Below are positions 1-8,114 of a stretch of DNA of 40,146 bases, one piece after another. A program made the translations under genes and the position numbers. Position 1 is the stretch's first letter. Every line of letters starts with the position of its first letter. The stretch is taken from assembly GCA_026401055.1 (NCBI GenBank), contig JAPLNP010000270.1, positions 4,397 to 44,542 on the forward strand. Direction: 5' to 3'. The stretch comes from Planctomycetia bacterium (GTDB lineage Bacteria > Planctomycetota > Planctomycetia > Pirellulales > Thermoguttaceae). Under the pieces are notes generated by a model. That model saw only the letters and a program-made list of their open reading frames with translations. It was not told the origin of the DNA and made no database searches.

Positions 1-557
1 CAGAGGATCATGAAGTCGGGCCGGCAACTGACACGCTGGATCGGGTCTTTGGCATTCGGGTCGCCCGCGTCAAAATGCGTCCCCAGCGACGAGACGAGAT
101 GCCCGCCGGCCGAGAAGCCGATGATGCCGATCCTCGCGGGATCAATCTTGAACTCTTTGGCCCGGGCACGAACGGTACGGACGGCCCGCTGGGCATCCTG
201 CAATGGCGCCGGATGGCCGTAGCCGTGTCCGCGGTGGCGGTATTCGAGGATGAATCCGGCGATGCCCAGCGAGTTGCACCACTCGGCGATCTGCCGGCCC
301 TCGTGATCCACCGCGAGGCCGCCGTATCCGCCGCCGGGACAAATGACGATCGACGTGCCGTTGGCCTTCGCGGGCTCGGGCAGACAGATGGTCAGCGTCG
401 GCTTGTCGGCGGGCGCGTCGCCCTTGGCCCCCGGCGCCCCGTCGGGCCAAAGCAATTCGACCTTCCCGTCCGCCAGAAGCGGTTGGGCCAGCAGGGACAG
501 GAGGACCCAGGCGGAAAGAACGCCGGTCGCGTGGTGGATACTCTTCAGAGTGCTCAT
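1..557 (-). CDS. Secreted alpha/beta hydrolase, 3' end outside window
   Basis: About 185 N-terminal residues are present and the frame runs off the left edge. Translation from the ATG at 555-557 gives a signal-peptide-like start (MSTLKSIHHATGVLSAWVLL), then an oxyanion-hole segment CPGGGYGG at about residues 73-80 and the nucleophile elbow GFSAGGH at about 148-154, with the Ser as candidate nucleophile. This order is typical of exported alpha/beta hydrolases of the BD-FAE/acetyl-xylan-esterase-like group that remove ester groups from plant or algal polysaccharides. The Asp and His of the triad would lie beyond the window. The substrate is inferred only from the polysaccharide-degrading neighbours. 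Confidence 0.85.
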   Translation of the reverse strand, partial: MSTLKSIHHATGVLSAWVLLSLLAQPLLADGKVELLWPDGAPGAKGDAPADKPTLTICLPEPAKANGTSIVICPGGGYGGLAVDHEGRQIAEWCNSLGIAGFILEYRHRGHGYGHPAPLQDAQRAVRTVRARAKEFKIDPARIGIIGFSAGGHLVSSLGTHFDAGDPNAKDPIQRVSCRPDFMIL

Positions 558-911
558 GGTGTGGTTCCTACATAATGGTGGGGCAATCGGGGTAGGCCGG
601 GTCGCGACCCGGCACGATGGGACAACCGCAGTGTTATTGCCGGGTCGCGACCCGGCCTACGGGGGTCTCGCTGGCGAGAAATGCCAGCGGCCAATCACCT
701 CCATTCTGCACGAACCGGCGTTGCCAAACAAGCCGGCACCCGCGCCGGGGCGGACGTGCGAAACTTGGTAATCTGGGAATCGTGGGGATTCCATGCTGAT
801 CTCAACGGTCCTGCCCAATCTGCTGTTGGTATGGGCGCGGAAAGCCGAATGGGTAGTAGGGGACATGCTATTTCTGACGCTACCCCAGTTTCTTAAAGCG
901 GAGACTCATGG
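558..911. other. Intergenic region, gene-free, between divergent genes
   Basis: No credible gene is visible in this 354-nt divergent gap. It must hold the promoters of both the hydrolase (reverse) and the BBP7 gene (forward). It contains the long inverted repeat at 592-660, a short hairpin at 670-688 (GCTGGC / GCCAGC), and a dyad GGAATC / GATTCC with a 5-nt spacer at 776-792. I could not pick a convincing -35/-10 pair. The small frames within it are translations of the repeat. Confidence 0.6.
592..660. repeat. Perfect 23-bp inverted repeat, 23-nt spacer
   Basis: The arms at 592-614 and 638-660 are exact reverse complements. Each arm is itself a near palindrome around GGGTCGCGACCC, so the element can fold either as one long hairpin or as two short ones. 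It lies in the 5' region of the alpha/beta hydrolase gene. No transposase or obvious target duplication is nearby. Confidence 0.9.
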
Positions 912-2195
912 ATGAGCACCGGACACAATCGGTGGTGGATCCCCGTCATTGCCATTTTGTTCCTGGCACTGATTGCGGGGGGCTGGGCGGAAGCGGCCGA
1001 CGAGCTGAATCAGCCGATTCCCGAGCCCGCGGTTGCCCCGGTTCAGGAAGCCAACCCGGAGAACGGGTATCCGGAGCGCCGCGAACGCGCTCCGGCGATG
1101 GCGATGGGCACCGTGGCGGAGAGTTCGCCGTGCCAGTCGTGCTCGTCCGGGGTGATGTGTGGGCCGCGTCCGTGGCCGATGAGCGCTTGCCCCTCGTCTG
1201 AAGGCTGCCCACCCGCCTGCTGTCTGTTGCCCGAGTTTCCGCCGCCCCGCCTTTATGCGCGGTTGCGAGGCATGGCGTTGAAACGCGACGGCGACGAGCA
1301 TGTGCTATTCGCCCGACTGGGTGAGCCGATCCCGGGCGCGACGTTGACGAACGTTCTGAGCAACAACAGCGTGGAGTTGCCCTTCGAGGGCGGCGGAGAA
1401 GTCCTGGTCGGCTGGATGGTGGTCCCCAGCTACAACGTGGAGTTCACGTACTTCGAACTCAACTCGTGGGACGAGCAGGCCGCGGTCCGCGATTCGACCG
1501 CCAACTCGGAGGGCGGCCACGGCAATATGTTTTCGCCCTTCGGCGATTTCGGACTCTTTCCGATCAACCAGCTCGACTACAACGACTTCGCCTCCTTGCG
1601 GTATCGATCGTGGATGAACAACTTCGAGCTCAATCTGCGGCACGTCCTTCCCATGCCACCCTCGCGCCTGCGAGCTTCCTGGCTGTTCGGCGGCCGCGTC
1701 ATGCGGATCGACGACGATCTGGCCTACCTGACCACCTCGGATATTCCCGCCTTGACCGGCACCGAGAACGCGATCGACACCGTGACGCGGAACCGGCTGC
1801 TGGGGGCTCAGATCGGTGGGCTGTTCGAATGGCACGTCGAGCCGGCGTGGTGGGTCAATTTCGAGATGGTCGGGGCCATCTGCCAAAACAAGATCGACCT
1901 CGACACGTCCTACACCGCGACCAGCGGCGCCGGCGGCTCGACGACTTACGTCAACCACCGCGAGGACAGCAACACGTCGTTCGTCGGCGAGCTCGAACTG
2001 TCGTTTGTCTACGAGCGCAACCGGCACCTCAGCGCCGAGGTCGGCTACCGGGCAATGTGGATCACCGGCCTGGCCGTGGGCGTCGAGAATTTCCAGACCA
2101 ACGCCGACCTCTTGACCCTCGGCCCGCCCGCCTTGAACGACAGCGGCGTCCTCGTCTACCACGGCCCCCACGCCGGCGTCACGCTGCGGTGGTGA
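912..2195 (+). CDS. BBP7-family outer-membrane beta-barrel protein
   Basis: The 427-residue product starts with a signal peptide (hydrophobic core at about residues 9-24), followed by a linker with seven cysteines between residues 74 and 104 (PCQSC, ACC). The rest alternates aromatic and polar residues in beta-strand fashion (VGWMVVPSYNVEFTYFE, ASWLFGGRVMRIDDD) and ends in an aromatic residue (GVTLRW), as outer-membrane barrels do. This matches the planctomycete BBP7 paralogue family, whose function is unknown. I chose the ATG at 912 because a GCGGAG stretch lies about 10 nt upstream. The gene converges on the GH2 gene with three bases between the stop codons, so no separate terminator fits. 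Family assignment is fairly secure; transport versus structural role is not. Confidence 0.82.
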   Translation: MSTGHNRWWIPVIAILFLALIAGGWAEAADELNQPIPEPAVAPVQEANPENGYPERRERAPAMAMGTVAESSPCQSCSSGVMCGPRPWPMSACPSSEGCPPACCLLPEFPPPRLYARLRGMALKRDGDEHVLFARLGEPIPGATLTNVLSNNSVELPFEGGGEVLVGWMVVPSYNVEFTYFELNSWDEQAAVRDSTANSEGGHGNMFSPFGDFGLFPINQLDYNDFASLRYRSWMNNFELNLRHVLPMPPSRLRASWLFGGRVMRIDDDLAYLTTSDIPALTGTENAIDTVTRNRLLGAQIGGLFEWHVEPAWWVNFEMVGAICQNKIDLDTSYTATSGAGGSTTYVNHREDSNTSFVGELELSFVYERNRHLSAEVGYRAMWITGLAVGVENFQTNADLLTLGPPALNDSGVLVYHGPHAGVTLRW

Positions 2196-2198
2196 GCG

Positions 2199-5100
2199 TC
2201 ACGGCTTCGGGTCATAACCGAGTGTCTTCAGTTGCGCGTCGAAGTCGGCGGGCAGTTCTGACAAGGGTTTGCCGCAGTCGCGGCCGGCGTGGCGGATCAT
2301 GTTCCGCAGCAGCCGCTCCGCAACCGGATCGCTGCCGAGATTCTCGCGGATTCGCAGGGTATTGAGCGTGAACCGGCCCGCGCCGAGATTCCATACTCCG
2401 ATCGTCAGGCCGGAAGCATAGGCGCGGGAGGTGTCGATCGAACCGGAAACCACCTCGGCCGGAACGTCCTGGCCGGACCAGGCGGGACCGGCAGCCATTG
2501 TCTCCCGGTAGAACGTATGATCCAGGATGCAACCGGCGGGCAATCCCTCGAAGATCGGATGGTTCTTTGCCCAGTCGTCTTTATGATAAACCCAGATGCT
2601 CAGGATTGCCAAGCTGCCCTTGTTGACCAGCGGCAGCCATCCCGCCGTGTTCTCGCCCTTCTTGAAGATTTCCGGACACAGGAAGACGACACTGGACCCC
2701 CTGGCAACGTGCCGTGCCAACTCGGAAAACGCCTTGGCGTCGCCTGCCGCCGGACGATTGCCAACGAGGATCACCTCCCGCGAATTCTGAACTTCGGGGG
2801 CGAACGGTCGTGTCTTGATTCCGTGCTCGTTCAACCATTTGCCGAGATCTGGGTCGGCCCCCCATAGAACGACTTCGCTTTGCACCGCGGGCATGTCTTT
2901 GGGATCGGCCACGTAGAACTCAACGTCTCCGCCGGTCGCGGCGCCGCCCTTCTGGAAAGTCGCCAGAAAGCGGTACTGCCCCGATGGTCCGTCGATCACG
3001 ACGTCTTCGGCAAACACCGGCAGCGCGAAACGAGGCTCCGGTTTGCCGTGGGGATCGGGGACGTTGATCGTGATCGTTCGATCGAAGACGCTTATGCCAC
3101 GTGGGCCGACCACTTGGAGCCGCACGGGATAGTCGCCGGGCGTCAGCACGTCTTCGTTGGCCAACACGGCTTCCAGACGAGCCTTCCGGCCGCGATACAC
3201 CTGCACCGGCTCGACGAACAGACACCATCGCAAGGGCGCAAAGGCATCGAACATGGCGTCGATCGTGCCCGGTTTCAATTCGCGGAAGGTCGTGGTCAGA
3301 CCTTCCCCCGTGAGACCTTGATCCTGGGTGCCGGTAAGGCTATAGCCGATCACCGCGGGGTTGGCCCGGATCGCGTTGATACCCAGCTTCCGCAATCCGG
3401 CCATCCATGCCAAGCACTGCCGGAAGTAGTCCTCGGGATTGGCGAAGGTGTCGCCCAGGTTCCATCGCTGCCAATCGGCCATGAAGAGGTCGAGAAACTG
3501 ACGGTAAGCCACGGCATCCTCGCACGAAGTCTTTCCCCGCTGTTCGTAGTGTCGTGCGATCCGTGCCAGATCCAAGGCGCTGCCGATGCCGTATTCCGAC
3601 AGCCACAGCGGCTGCTCGCCGCCGTTGATCGTCCGGAGGGTGCGGATCACGCCCGCATTGTGCGGCAGCGGCTGGTAAGGATGCTGATCGGAAAGGACGT
3701 CTTCCCAACTCGTGGAGCCCGGGTTGGCTATCCTGCCGATGCCCATGCGGCTTTCCGCCTCGCCGACGGAAAACGTCTTAAAAGTGGCCAACTCCGGCCT
3801 GCCGCCGGGCGCCAGGTAGCCGTAGCTCCAGGCGCCGTTCGGATTGGCGTTGGTGTTGAAATCGGCCGAGACGTCGGACGTCTGGCCGGCGGACGACTTG
3901 ATCGTCATCTCCAGCGCCGTGGTGTCGCCGGTCGGCTTGTCGCCGCCGGCGCCGACGACCACGTCGATGGTCTCGCCCTTCTTGACAGCCACGTTCTTGG
4001 CGAACTCCTCCTTGCCACCGTGTCCGTGGAGGTTAAGGAAACTGTCGAAAAGGGGTTGGCCTTGGTGGAAGACGTGGATGTCGGTGGTGGCCACTCCGTG
4101 GACGACAATGTTGCTGAAGGTGGCCGCCAGCGCGTACTGACCGTCGGCCGGCGCGGTCCATCGAACCACGCTGTACTCGCCGCTCATCCCGGGGTGCAGG
4201 GCGAACCGCTTCGGCGGCCAAGTGGTGCCGTCGAAGAACAGTTCGGTCGACAGAACGTTGCGGGTGACGTTCGGCACCAGTGCCCAGGGCACGCGCCAGA
4301 CGGTGGGACCCACGGCCTTGGCGCCCTTGGTGTAGCCGTCAAAGCCGCCGCTGTTGAGCATCACCACTCGGCTGTCGTCGAGCGCGCGGACCAGCGGCAG
4401 CGCGCCGACGGCGTGGAAGAATACGGAACCGGGGCCCGTCTCGTTGAGCATTCCCCACATCACCACGCTGGGATGGTTGCGATCTCGCTTGACCATCTCC
4501 AGCGTGGAGTGGTCGAACCGCTCGCCCATCCGCGCCGAGTCGCCGAGGCCCCAACTGGCGAAGTTCTCCTCGTAGACCAGCAAGCCGATCTCGTCGCACA
4601 GTTCGAGCTGATACCGCTGCGCCAGCCCGGCAATGAAACGGATCATGTTGAATCCCATGACCTTGCAGTTGAGCAAGTCCTTGCGCAGCATGTCGGGATC
4701 GGGCGGGACGCGGATGCCGATCGGCGTATCGGCGCCCGTGTGCGAACTTTTCAGAAAGATCCGCCTGCCGTTGAGGCGAAAACTGCCGTTTTCAAGGCGG
4801 AAGTCGCGGAACCCGCAGCGAGTCGTCCGCTCGTCGAATCCCGCCGAATCCACGCTCGCCCGCGCCGTCACGCGATACATATAGGGATCGTTGAGCTCCC
4901 AAAGCCGGGGATGGTCCACCGTCAACTCGGTTTCGACCCGGGTGTCGCCGGGCGGCAGCTCGCGATCCAGTTGGACGACGTTCAGAGTTTCGCCGCTGTT
5001 GGCCGGCGAAACGGAGAACGTCATGCGGGCTTGAACCGCCCCTTTGCCCGCGTTGCGGAGATTGGCCTGGACGCGGATCAAGCCGGTCTTGGGATCGGGC

Positions 5101-5723
5101 CGCGCGAACAGATCCTCGACGCGCGCCGCCGGCGCGATCAGCAGTTCCACCGAATCGGTGATGCCGCCGTAGTTGTAATCGCTGCCCGGCGAGTACGGAT
5201 AGGTTTTGTTCCGCCGCGGCGTTTCTCCCAGGGCGATGCCATCGATCGGTTCGATCGTTGGGTTCAACACTCGCACGGCGACCCGGTTGGGAGTTCCCGG
5301 CTTGATCGCCTCGGTCACGTCCAGCACGAACGGATCTTCGCCGCCTTCGTGCCGGCCGACGTGTACTCCGTTCAACCAGACGTCGGCCAGGTAGTCGACC
5401 TGCCAGAAACGCAGCAGATAGCGGCCATCCTTATTTGGATTGGCCGGCGGAGTGAAATCGCGCCAGTACCAGGCAACGCCGTGGTGGCCGGGAAAGACTT
5501 CCTGGATGATCCAAGGAACCTTGGTGTCCTTGGCTTCGGCGGTAGGCTTCTCCCACCACTTCTGATCGCGTCCGACGTTCTTGGGATCAACGGCCAGCAT
5601 CCACCGTCCATCGAGCGCGACAACCGAACTCGCCGCGGCATGAGGTTCGGCCGCAACGGCGGTTCGAGATTCGGCGAAGAACAACAGCACGAGGATCAGC
5701 AGTCTTGGTAAGTGCGTCGTCAT
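2199..5723 (-). CDS. Secreted glycoside hydrolase family 2 protein
   Basis: This 1174-residue exported enzyme has a signal peptide (about 1-25), a GH2 sugar-binding jelly roll (about 40-210), an Ig-like domain (about 215-320) and a TIM barrel. The acid/base motif NHPSVVMWGMLNE places the catalytic Glu at residue 428, and LSEYG places the nucleophile Glu at 710. The roughly 280-residue gap between them is long because a beta-rich module (about 505-615, SGEYSVVRWTAPADGQY...) sits inside the barrel. After about 943 the protein looks like a class I glutamine-amidotransferase-like fold (VVLWGADPDLGKWL, VVFLCPEIF) with no clear catalytic Cys. It acts as a retaining exo-glycosidase (beta-galactosidase, glucuronidase or similar); the sugar cannot be read from sequence. 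The start is supported by GGAGAG just upstream of ATG. Confidence 0.92.
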   Translation of the reverse strand: MTTHLPRLLILVLLFFAESRTAVAAEPHAAASSVVALDGRWMLAVDPKNVGRDQKWWEKPTAEAKDTKVPWIIQEVFPGHHGVAWYWRDFTPPANPNKDGRYLLRFWQVDYLADVWLNGVHVGRHEGGEDPFVLDVTEAIKPGTPNRVAVRVLNPTIEPIDGIALGETPRRNKTYPYSPGSDYNYGGITDSVELLIAPAARVEDLFARPDPKTGLIRVQANLRNAGKGAVQARMTFSVSPANSGETLNVVQLDRELPPGDTRVETELTVDHPRLWELNDPYMYRVTARASVDSAGFDERTTRCGFRDFRLENGSFRLNGRRIFLKSSHTGADTPIGIRVPPDPDMLRKDLLNCKVMGFNMIRFIAGLAQRYQLELCDEIGLLVYEENFASWGLGDSARMGERFDHSTLEMVKRDRNHPSVVMWGMLNETGPGSVFFHAVGALPLVRALDDSRVVMLNSGGFDGYTKGAKAVGPTVWRVPWALVPNVTRNVLSTELFFDGTTWPPKRFALHPGMSGEYSVVRWTAPADGQYALAATFSNIVVHGVATTDIHVFHQGQPLFDSFLNLHGHGGKEEFAKNVAVKKGETIDVVVGAGGDKPTGDTTALEMTIKSSAGQTSDVSADFNTNANPNGAWSYGYLAPGGRPELATFKTFSVGEAESRMGIGRIANPGSTSWEDVLSDQHPYQPLPHNAGVIRTLRTINGGEQPLWLSEYGIGSALDLARIARHYEQRGKTSCEDAVAYRQFLDLFMADWQRWNLGDTFANPEDYFRQCLAWMAGLRKLGINAIRANPAVIGYSLTGTQDQGLTGEGLTTTFRELKPGTIDAMFDAFAPLRWCLFVEPVQVYRGRKARLEAVLANEDVLTPGDYPVRLQVVGPRGISVFDRTITINVPDPHGKPEPRFALPVFAEDVVIDGPSGQYRFLATFQKGGAATGGDVEFYVADPKDMPAVQSEVVLWGADPDLGKWLNEHGIKTRPFAPEVQNSREVILVGNRPAAGDAKAFSELARHVARGSSVVFLCPEIFKKGENTAGWLPLVNKGSLAILSIWVYHKDDWAKNHPIFEGLPAGCILDHTFYRETMAAGPAWSGQDVPAEVVSGSIDTSRAYASGLTIGVWNLGAGRFTLNTLRIRENLGSDPVAERLLRNMIRHAGRDCGKPLSELPADFDAQLKTLGYDPKP

Positions 5724-5840
5724 GGCATTCTCTCCGGTGTAGCGATGGGGGAAGCAGATAATGTGTCAGAACCGTTCTTTTGACCACGAAGCTGCCGTTG
5801 ACTGAGACAAAACAGTCCTGATACTTCTTGTTTTCAGTAT

Positions 5841-5870
5841 GGACGAGTCGAGGTGCAGACCTCCTCGTCC
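5841..5870. repeat. Short bulged hairpin upstream of GH2 gene
   Basis: GGACGAG plus GAGGT pair with ACCTC plus CTCGTCC around a GCAG loop, leaving a 2-nt bulge. It lies about 120 nt upstream of the GH2 start, in the same gap as the longer inverted repeat at 5907-5957. A role in GH2 regulation or in ending transcription from the DUF6067 side is possible but unproven. Confidence 0.6.
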
Positions 5871-5906
5871 TGTCCTAAGGACCGGCGGATCAATGACTGT
5901 CGCATT

Positions 5907-5957
5907 GTCGCCTTTCGCTCCGCGAAAGAACGCCGCTTTCGCGGAGCGAAAGGCGAC
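5907..5957. repeat. Perfect 22-bp inverted repeat, 7-nt loop (copy A)
   Basis: The arms at 5907-5928 and 5936-5957 are exact reverse complements, reading GTCGCCTTTCGCTCCGCG and onward. The same arm sequence with a different 7-nt loop recurs at 9068-9118, so the pair brackets the LamG/DUF6067 locus. The 20-25 bases before each copy are also similar (GGCGRATCAA ... ACTGTCGC), so the conserved unit is longer than the stem. It sits between the DUF6067 stop and the GH2 start. Confidence 0.93.
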
Positions 5958-6020
5958 ACTCGTTTCCGCGCCAATTCTAACATGCACTGCTGGGCAAGCC
6001 GGCAGTGGCACACACACTCC

Positions 6021-8066
6021 CTATTTCGCCCGCTGAAACCAGAGGTAACGCCACCCGCCGACCGGTAGCATGAGGTCGACAGCGCCGTCCGTCAGCGGAA
6101 TCGGCTCCCGGCTCAACCCATCGACGACCGGCCCGGGGGCGGCGAGGCCGAGGGTCTTCCAGTCGGGCTTCAACGCCGCCCGGGCGTCCGCGCGGCCGAG
6201 GTTCGAGACGATCACCAGGGCGCCGTTGCGGGGATGGCGGTACATCGACGCGATCCAGTCTTTGGGAAGGTTCTCGATCGGTCGCTCGGGCCCGTAGTAC
6301 GGCACGAAGGTCGCCTCGCGGCGGCCGAAATCCTCGGCCATTCGCCAGATCGACGCGGCCAACACGGCTTCGCTCTCGCCAGGGTTGGTGGGGATTTCGT
6401 CTTGCCGGAATCGCGCCAGGACGTCGTGCGGCAGGCTCACGGCCATCGCTTTGTGGTAGCTGCCCAGCCTGTACGCCAGCATGTCGCACGGCACGCCCCA
6501 GTTCACGCCCATGAACTCCGTCCGGAATCGATCCAGCGCTACCGAGTCGGTCGGGACGTCGGCCGTCGAGAGCTGCTCGCCGGTCCAGTAGCTCGTCGAA
6601 AAGGCCAGCGCCCCGGGATTCATGCAATCGAAGACGTGGCTGTCGATGACGCCGTCGGCCTTCTTTCCCTTGATGACCGCGTAGAGCCGGCGGAACGTGT
6701 CGCGAACCGAGAACACCGGATAGACCGGCACCACGGCGCCGTCCAATCGCCGCGCCTCGCAGCCGTGCAAGGCGTTCATGCAGGGCCACGGCATGTTCGC
6801 GCTGTCGACGTATACGCCGTCGATGTCGAATTCGTCGATCATCCGGCTCACGCGCTCGGCCAGCGAATCCTGCCAGATGCTCCGCAGACAGACCGAACTG
6901 ACCATGTGCGGCTTCGTCTTGGGATACTTGTCGGCGTTGGCCATCACGGGAAAGACGACGACTTCGTCCCGCACCTGGGCGTACTCGGGGGCCTTCTCCG
7001 AAATCTGATAGCCCAGGTACGGGATCACGCGGATGCCCTGGGCGTGGCAGGCTCGGACCAGCGACTTGAAGTCGTCGGCGCGATCCAGCGGCCAAGGATA
7101 CGCCAGCGCGGGCGTCCAGTTCCACGCGATCAGCGTTCGCACGCCGAGTTCCCGCAAGCGGTCCAGCGCGGGCTTGCCGAGGAATTCGCGGCCGGTCAAC
7201 AGATCGTAGTCGTCGCCGTACCAGGGGCAACTGCCGAAACGACTCTCCCAGCCGTCCTTGCCGATTGGCTTCAGCGGCGTCGCTTGCAGGGCGAAGACGT
7301 ACTCCAGCGGCCGGTCGGGCCGCAAAGCCGTGGGCTTGCCGATCATGCGAATGCGGAGCGTTGCCGCCTCGTCGCCGGGAACCACCTCGATCACCTTCGC
7401 CGGATCATCCGGCGAGAAGTCGTTCTCCGACTCGCACATCCACGAGAGCCCCCGGGCCTCGTCGCCGAGCCACACGATCGGATGAAAGCTGAACGTCATT
7501 GCCCGGACAAGCTCGCCCGAGAAGCCGCTGCCGCCCCAGATGGTCGGCCAGGTGTAGAGATATCGGGCGTGCTCCTTCTTAACGGGAATCTCCAGCACGA
7601 GCGACTGAATCTCGACGGGCGCCGAGACGCTCAGCGTGCACTCGGTCCGCAGAAACCCGTCGTACTCGATGCTCGCAACGGCCTTCGCGGTGATGGGGCC
7701 GTCGGAAGCGGTTTGTTCGAGCGTCACCCGGCCGGGCGTTCGTTGGCGAATCGTCGGCGCCGCGCCGGACCACGAGACCTCCTTGCCGCCGACCACGGCC
7801 CGCAGCCGCACCGGAGCGGCCAGCAGCGAAGCGTCGTGACTGACGATCTGCTGGGGAATCGCTAGATCGCCCAGCCGATACGTCCGTCCCCATACGCTCA
7901 ACAGCACCGCGCCGGCGTCGTCCGCGACCTCGACCGGCGTGTACGGCGGGAGCACGGCGTCGGTCACGCCGGCCTTGGTGCCGAGCCAGTCGGGCGGAGC
8001 GGCAATCGCGATGTCCTTCTCGATCGAAGCCAGCGGCTTCCCCGAGGCGTCGCGAGCCGTGGCCAC
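6021..8066 (-). CDS. DUF6067-like glycosidase domain, downstream half of an amber-split gene
   Basis: This 681-codon frame is in phase with the LamG frame upstream and is separated from it by one TAG. The GTG used here as the nominal start lacks a Shine-Dalgarno sequence and probably is not a true initiator. The product resembles the DUF6067/GH123-like putative glycosidases of Planctomycetes and Bacteroidetes: a beta-rich N-terminal part (VRLRAVVGGKEVSW), then a TIM-barrel-like part with TLIAWNWTPAL, GIRVIPYLGYQ, DIDGVYVDSANMPW and VIDSHVFDCMNPG. Acidic residues at the strand ends (DSAN, DSHVFD, EQL) are candidate catalytic groups. The domain is intact to its C-terminus (GGWRYLWFQRAK), so the amber mutation is probably recent, or the codon is read through. 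Confidence 0.75.
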   Translation of the reverse strand: MATARDASGKPLASIEKDIAIAAPPDWLGTKAGVTDAVLPPYTPVEVADDAGAVLLSVWGRTYRLGDLAIPQQIVSHDASLLAAPVRLRAVVGGKEVSWSGAAPTIRQRTPGRVTLEQTASDGPITAKAVASIEYDGFLRTECTLSVSAPVEIQSLVLEIPVKKEHARYLYTWPTIWGGSGFSGELVRAMTFSFHPIVWLGDEARGLSWMCESENDFSPDDPAKVIEVVPGDEAATLRIRMIGKPTALRPDRPLEYVFALQATPLKPIGKDGWESRFGSCPWYGDDYDLLTGREFLGKPALDRLRELGVRTLIAWNWTPALAYPWPLDRADDFKSLVRACHAQGIRVIPYLGYQISEKAPEYAQVRDEVVVFPVMANADKYPKTKPHMVSSVCLRSIWQDSLAERVSRMIDEFDIDGVYVDSANMPWPCMNALHGCEARRLDGAVVPVYPVFSVRDTFRRLYAVIKGKKADGVIDSHVFDCMNPGALAFSTSYWTGEQLSTADVPTDSVALDRFRTEFMGVNWGVPCDMLAYRLGSYHKAMAVSLPHDVLARFRQDEIPTNPGESEAVLAASIWRMAEDFGRREATFVPYYGPERPIENLPKDWIASMYRHPRNGALVIVSNLGRADARAALKPDWKTLGLAAPGPVVDGLSREPIPLTDGAVDLMLPVGGWRYLWFQRAK

Positions 8067-8111
8067 GAGCCGGTAGCTGCCCGGGCCAAGCTTTTCCGTG
8101 GGAATTTCTGC

Positions 8112-8114
8112 CTA
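8112..8114 (-). other. In-frame amber codon splitting a LamG/DUF6067 gene
   Basis: Reading from the ATG at 9000-9002, codon 297 is TAG in the context GCC TAG GCA. The frame continues open for 697 more codons, and the first residues after it (AEIPTEKLGPGSYRLVATAR) read as normal exported-protein sequence. A single C-to-T change from CAG would create it. Other large genes in the window end normally, so genome-wide amber reassignment is unlikely. Confidence 0.85.

Noticed and set aside
851-885. GTAG ... GGGG / CCCC element upstream of BBP7 as a hairpin
   Set aside because: Only four to five bases pair at the ends, too few to support a structure.
2880-5711. 943-codon open frame on the forward strand
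   Set aside because: It is antisense to the GH2 gene, rich in Arg, His and Gln, lacks any domain or signal, and is a typical shadow in high-GC DNA.
8066-8112. Frameshift between the LamG and DUF6067 frames
   Set aside because: The two frames are in the same phase (966 nt between the outermost candidate starts); only one stop codon separates them.
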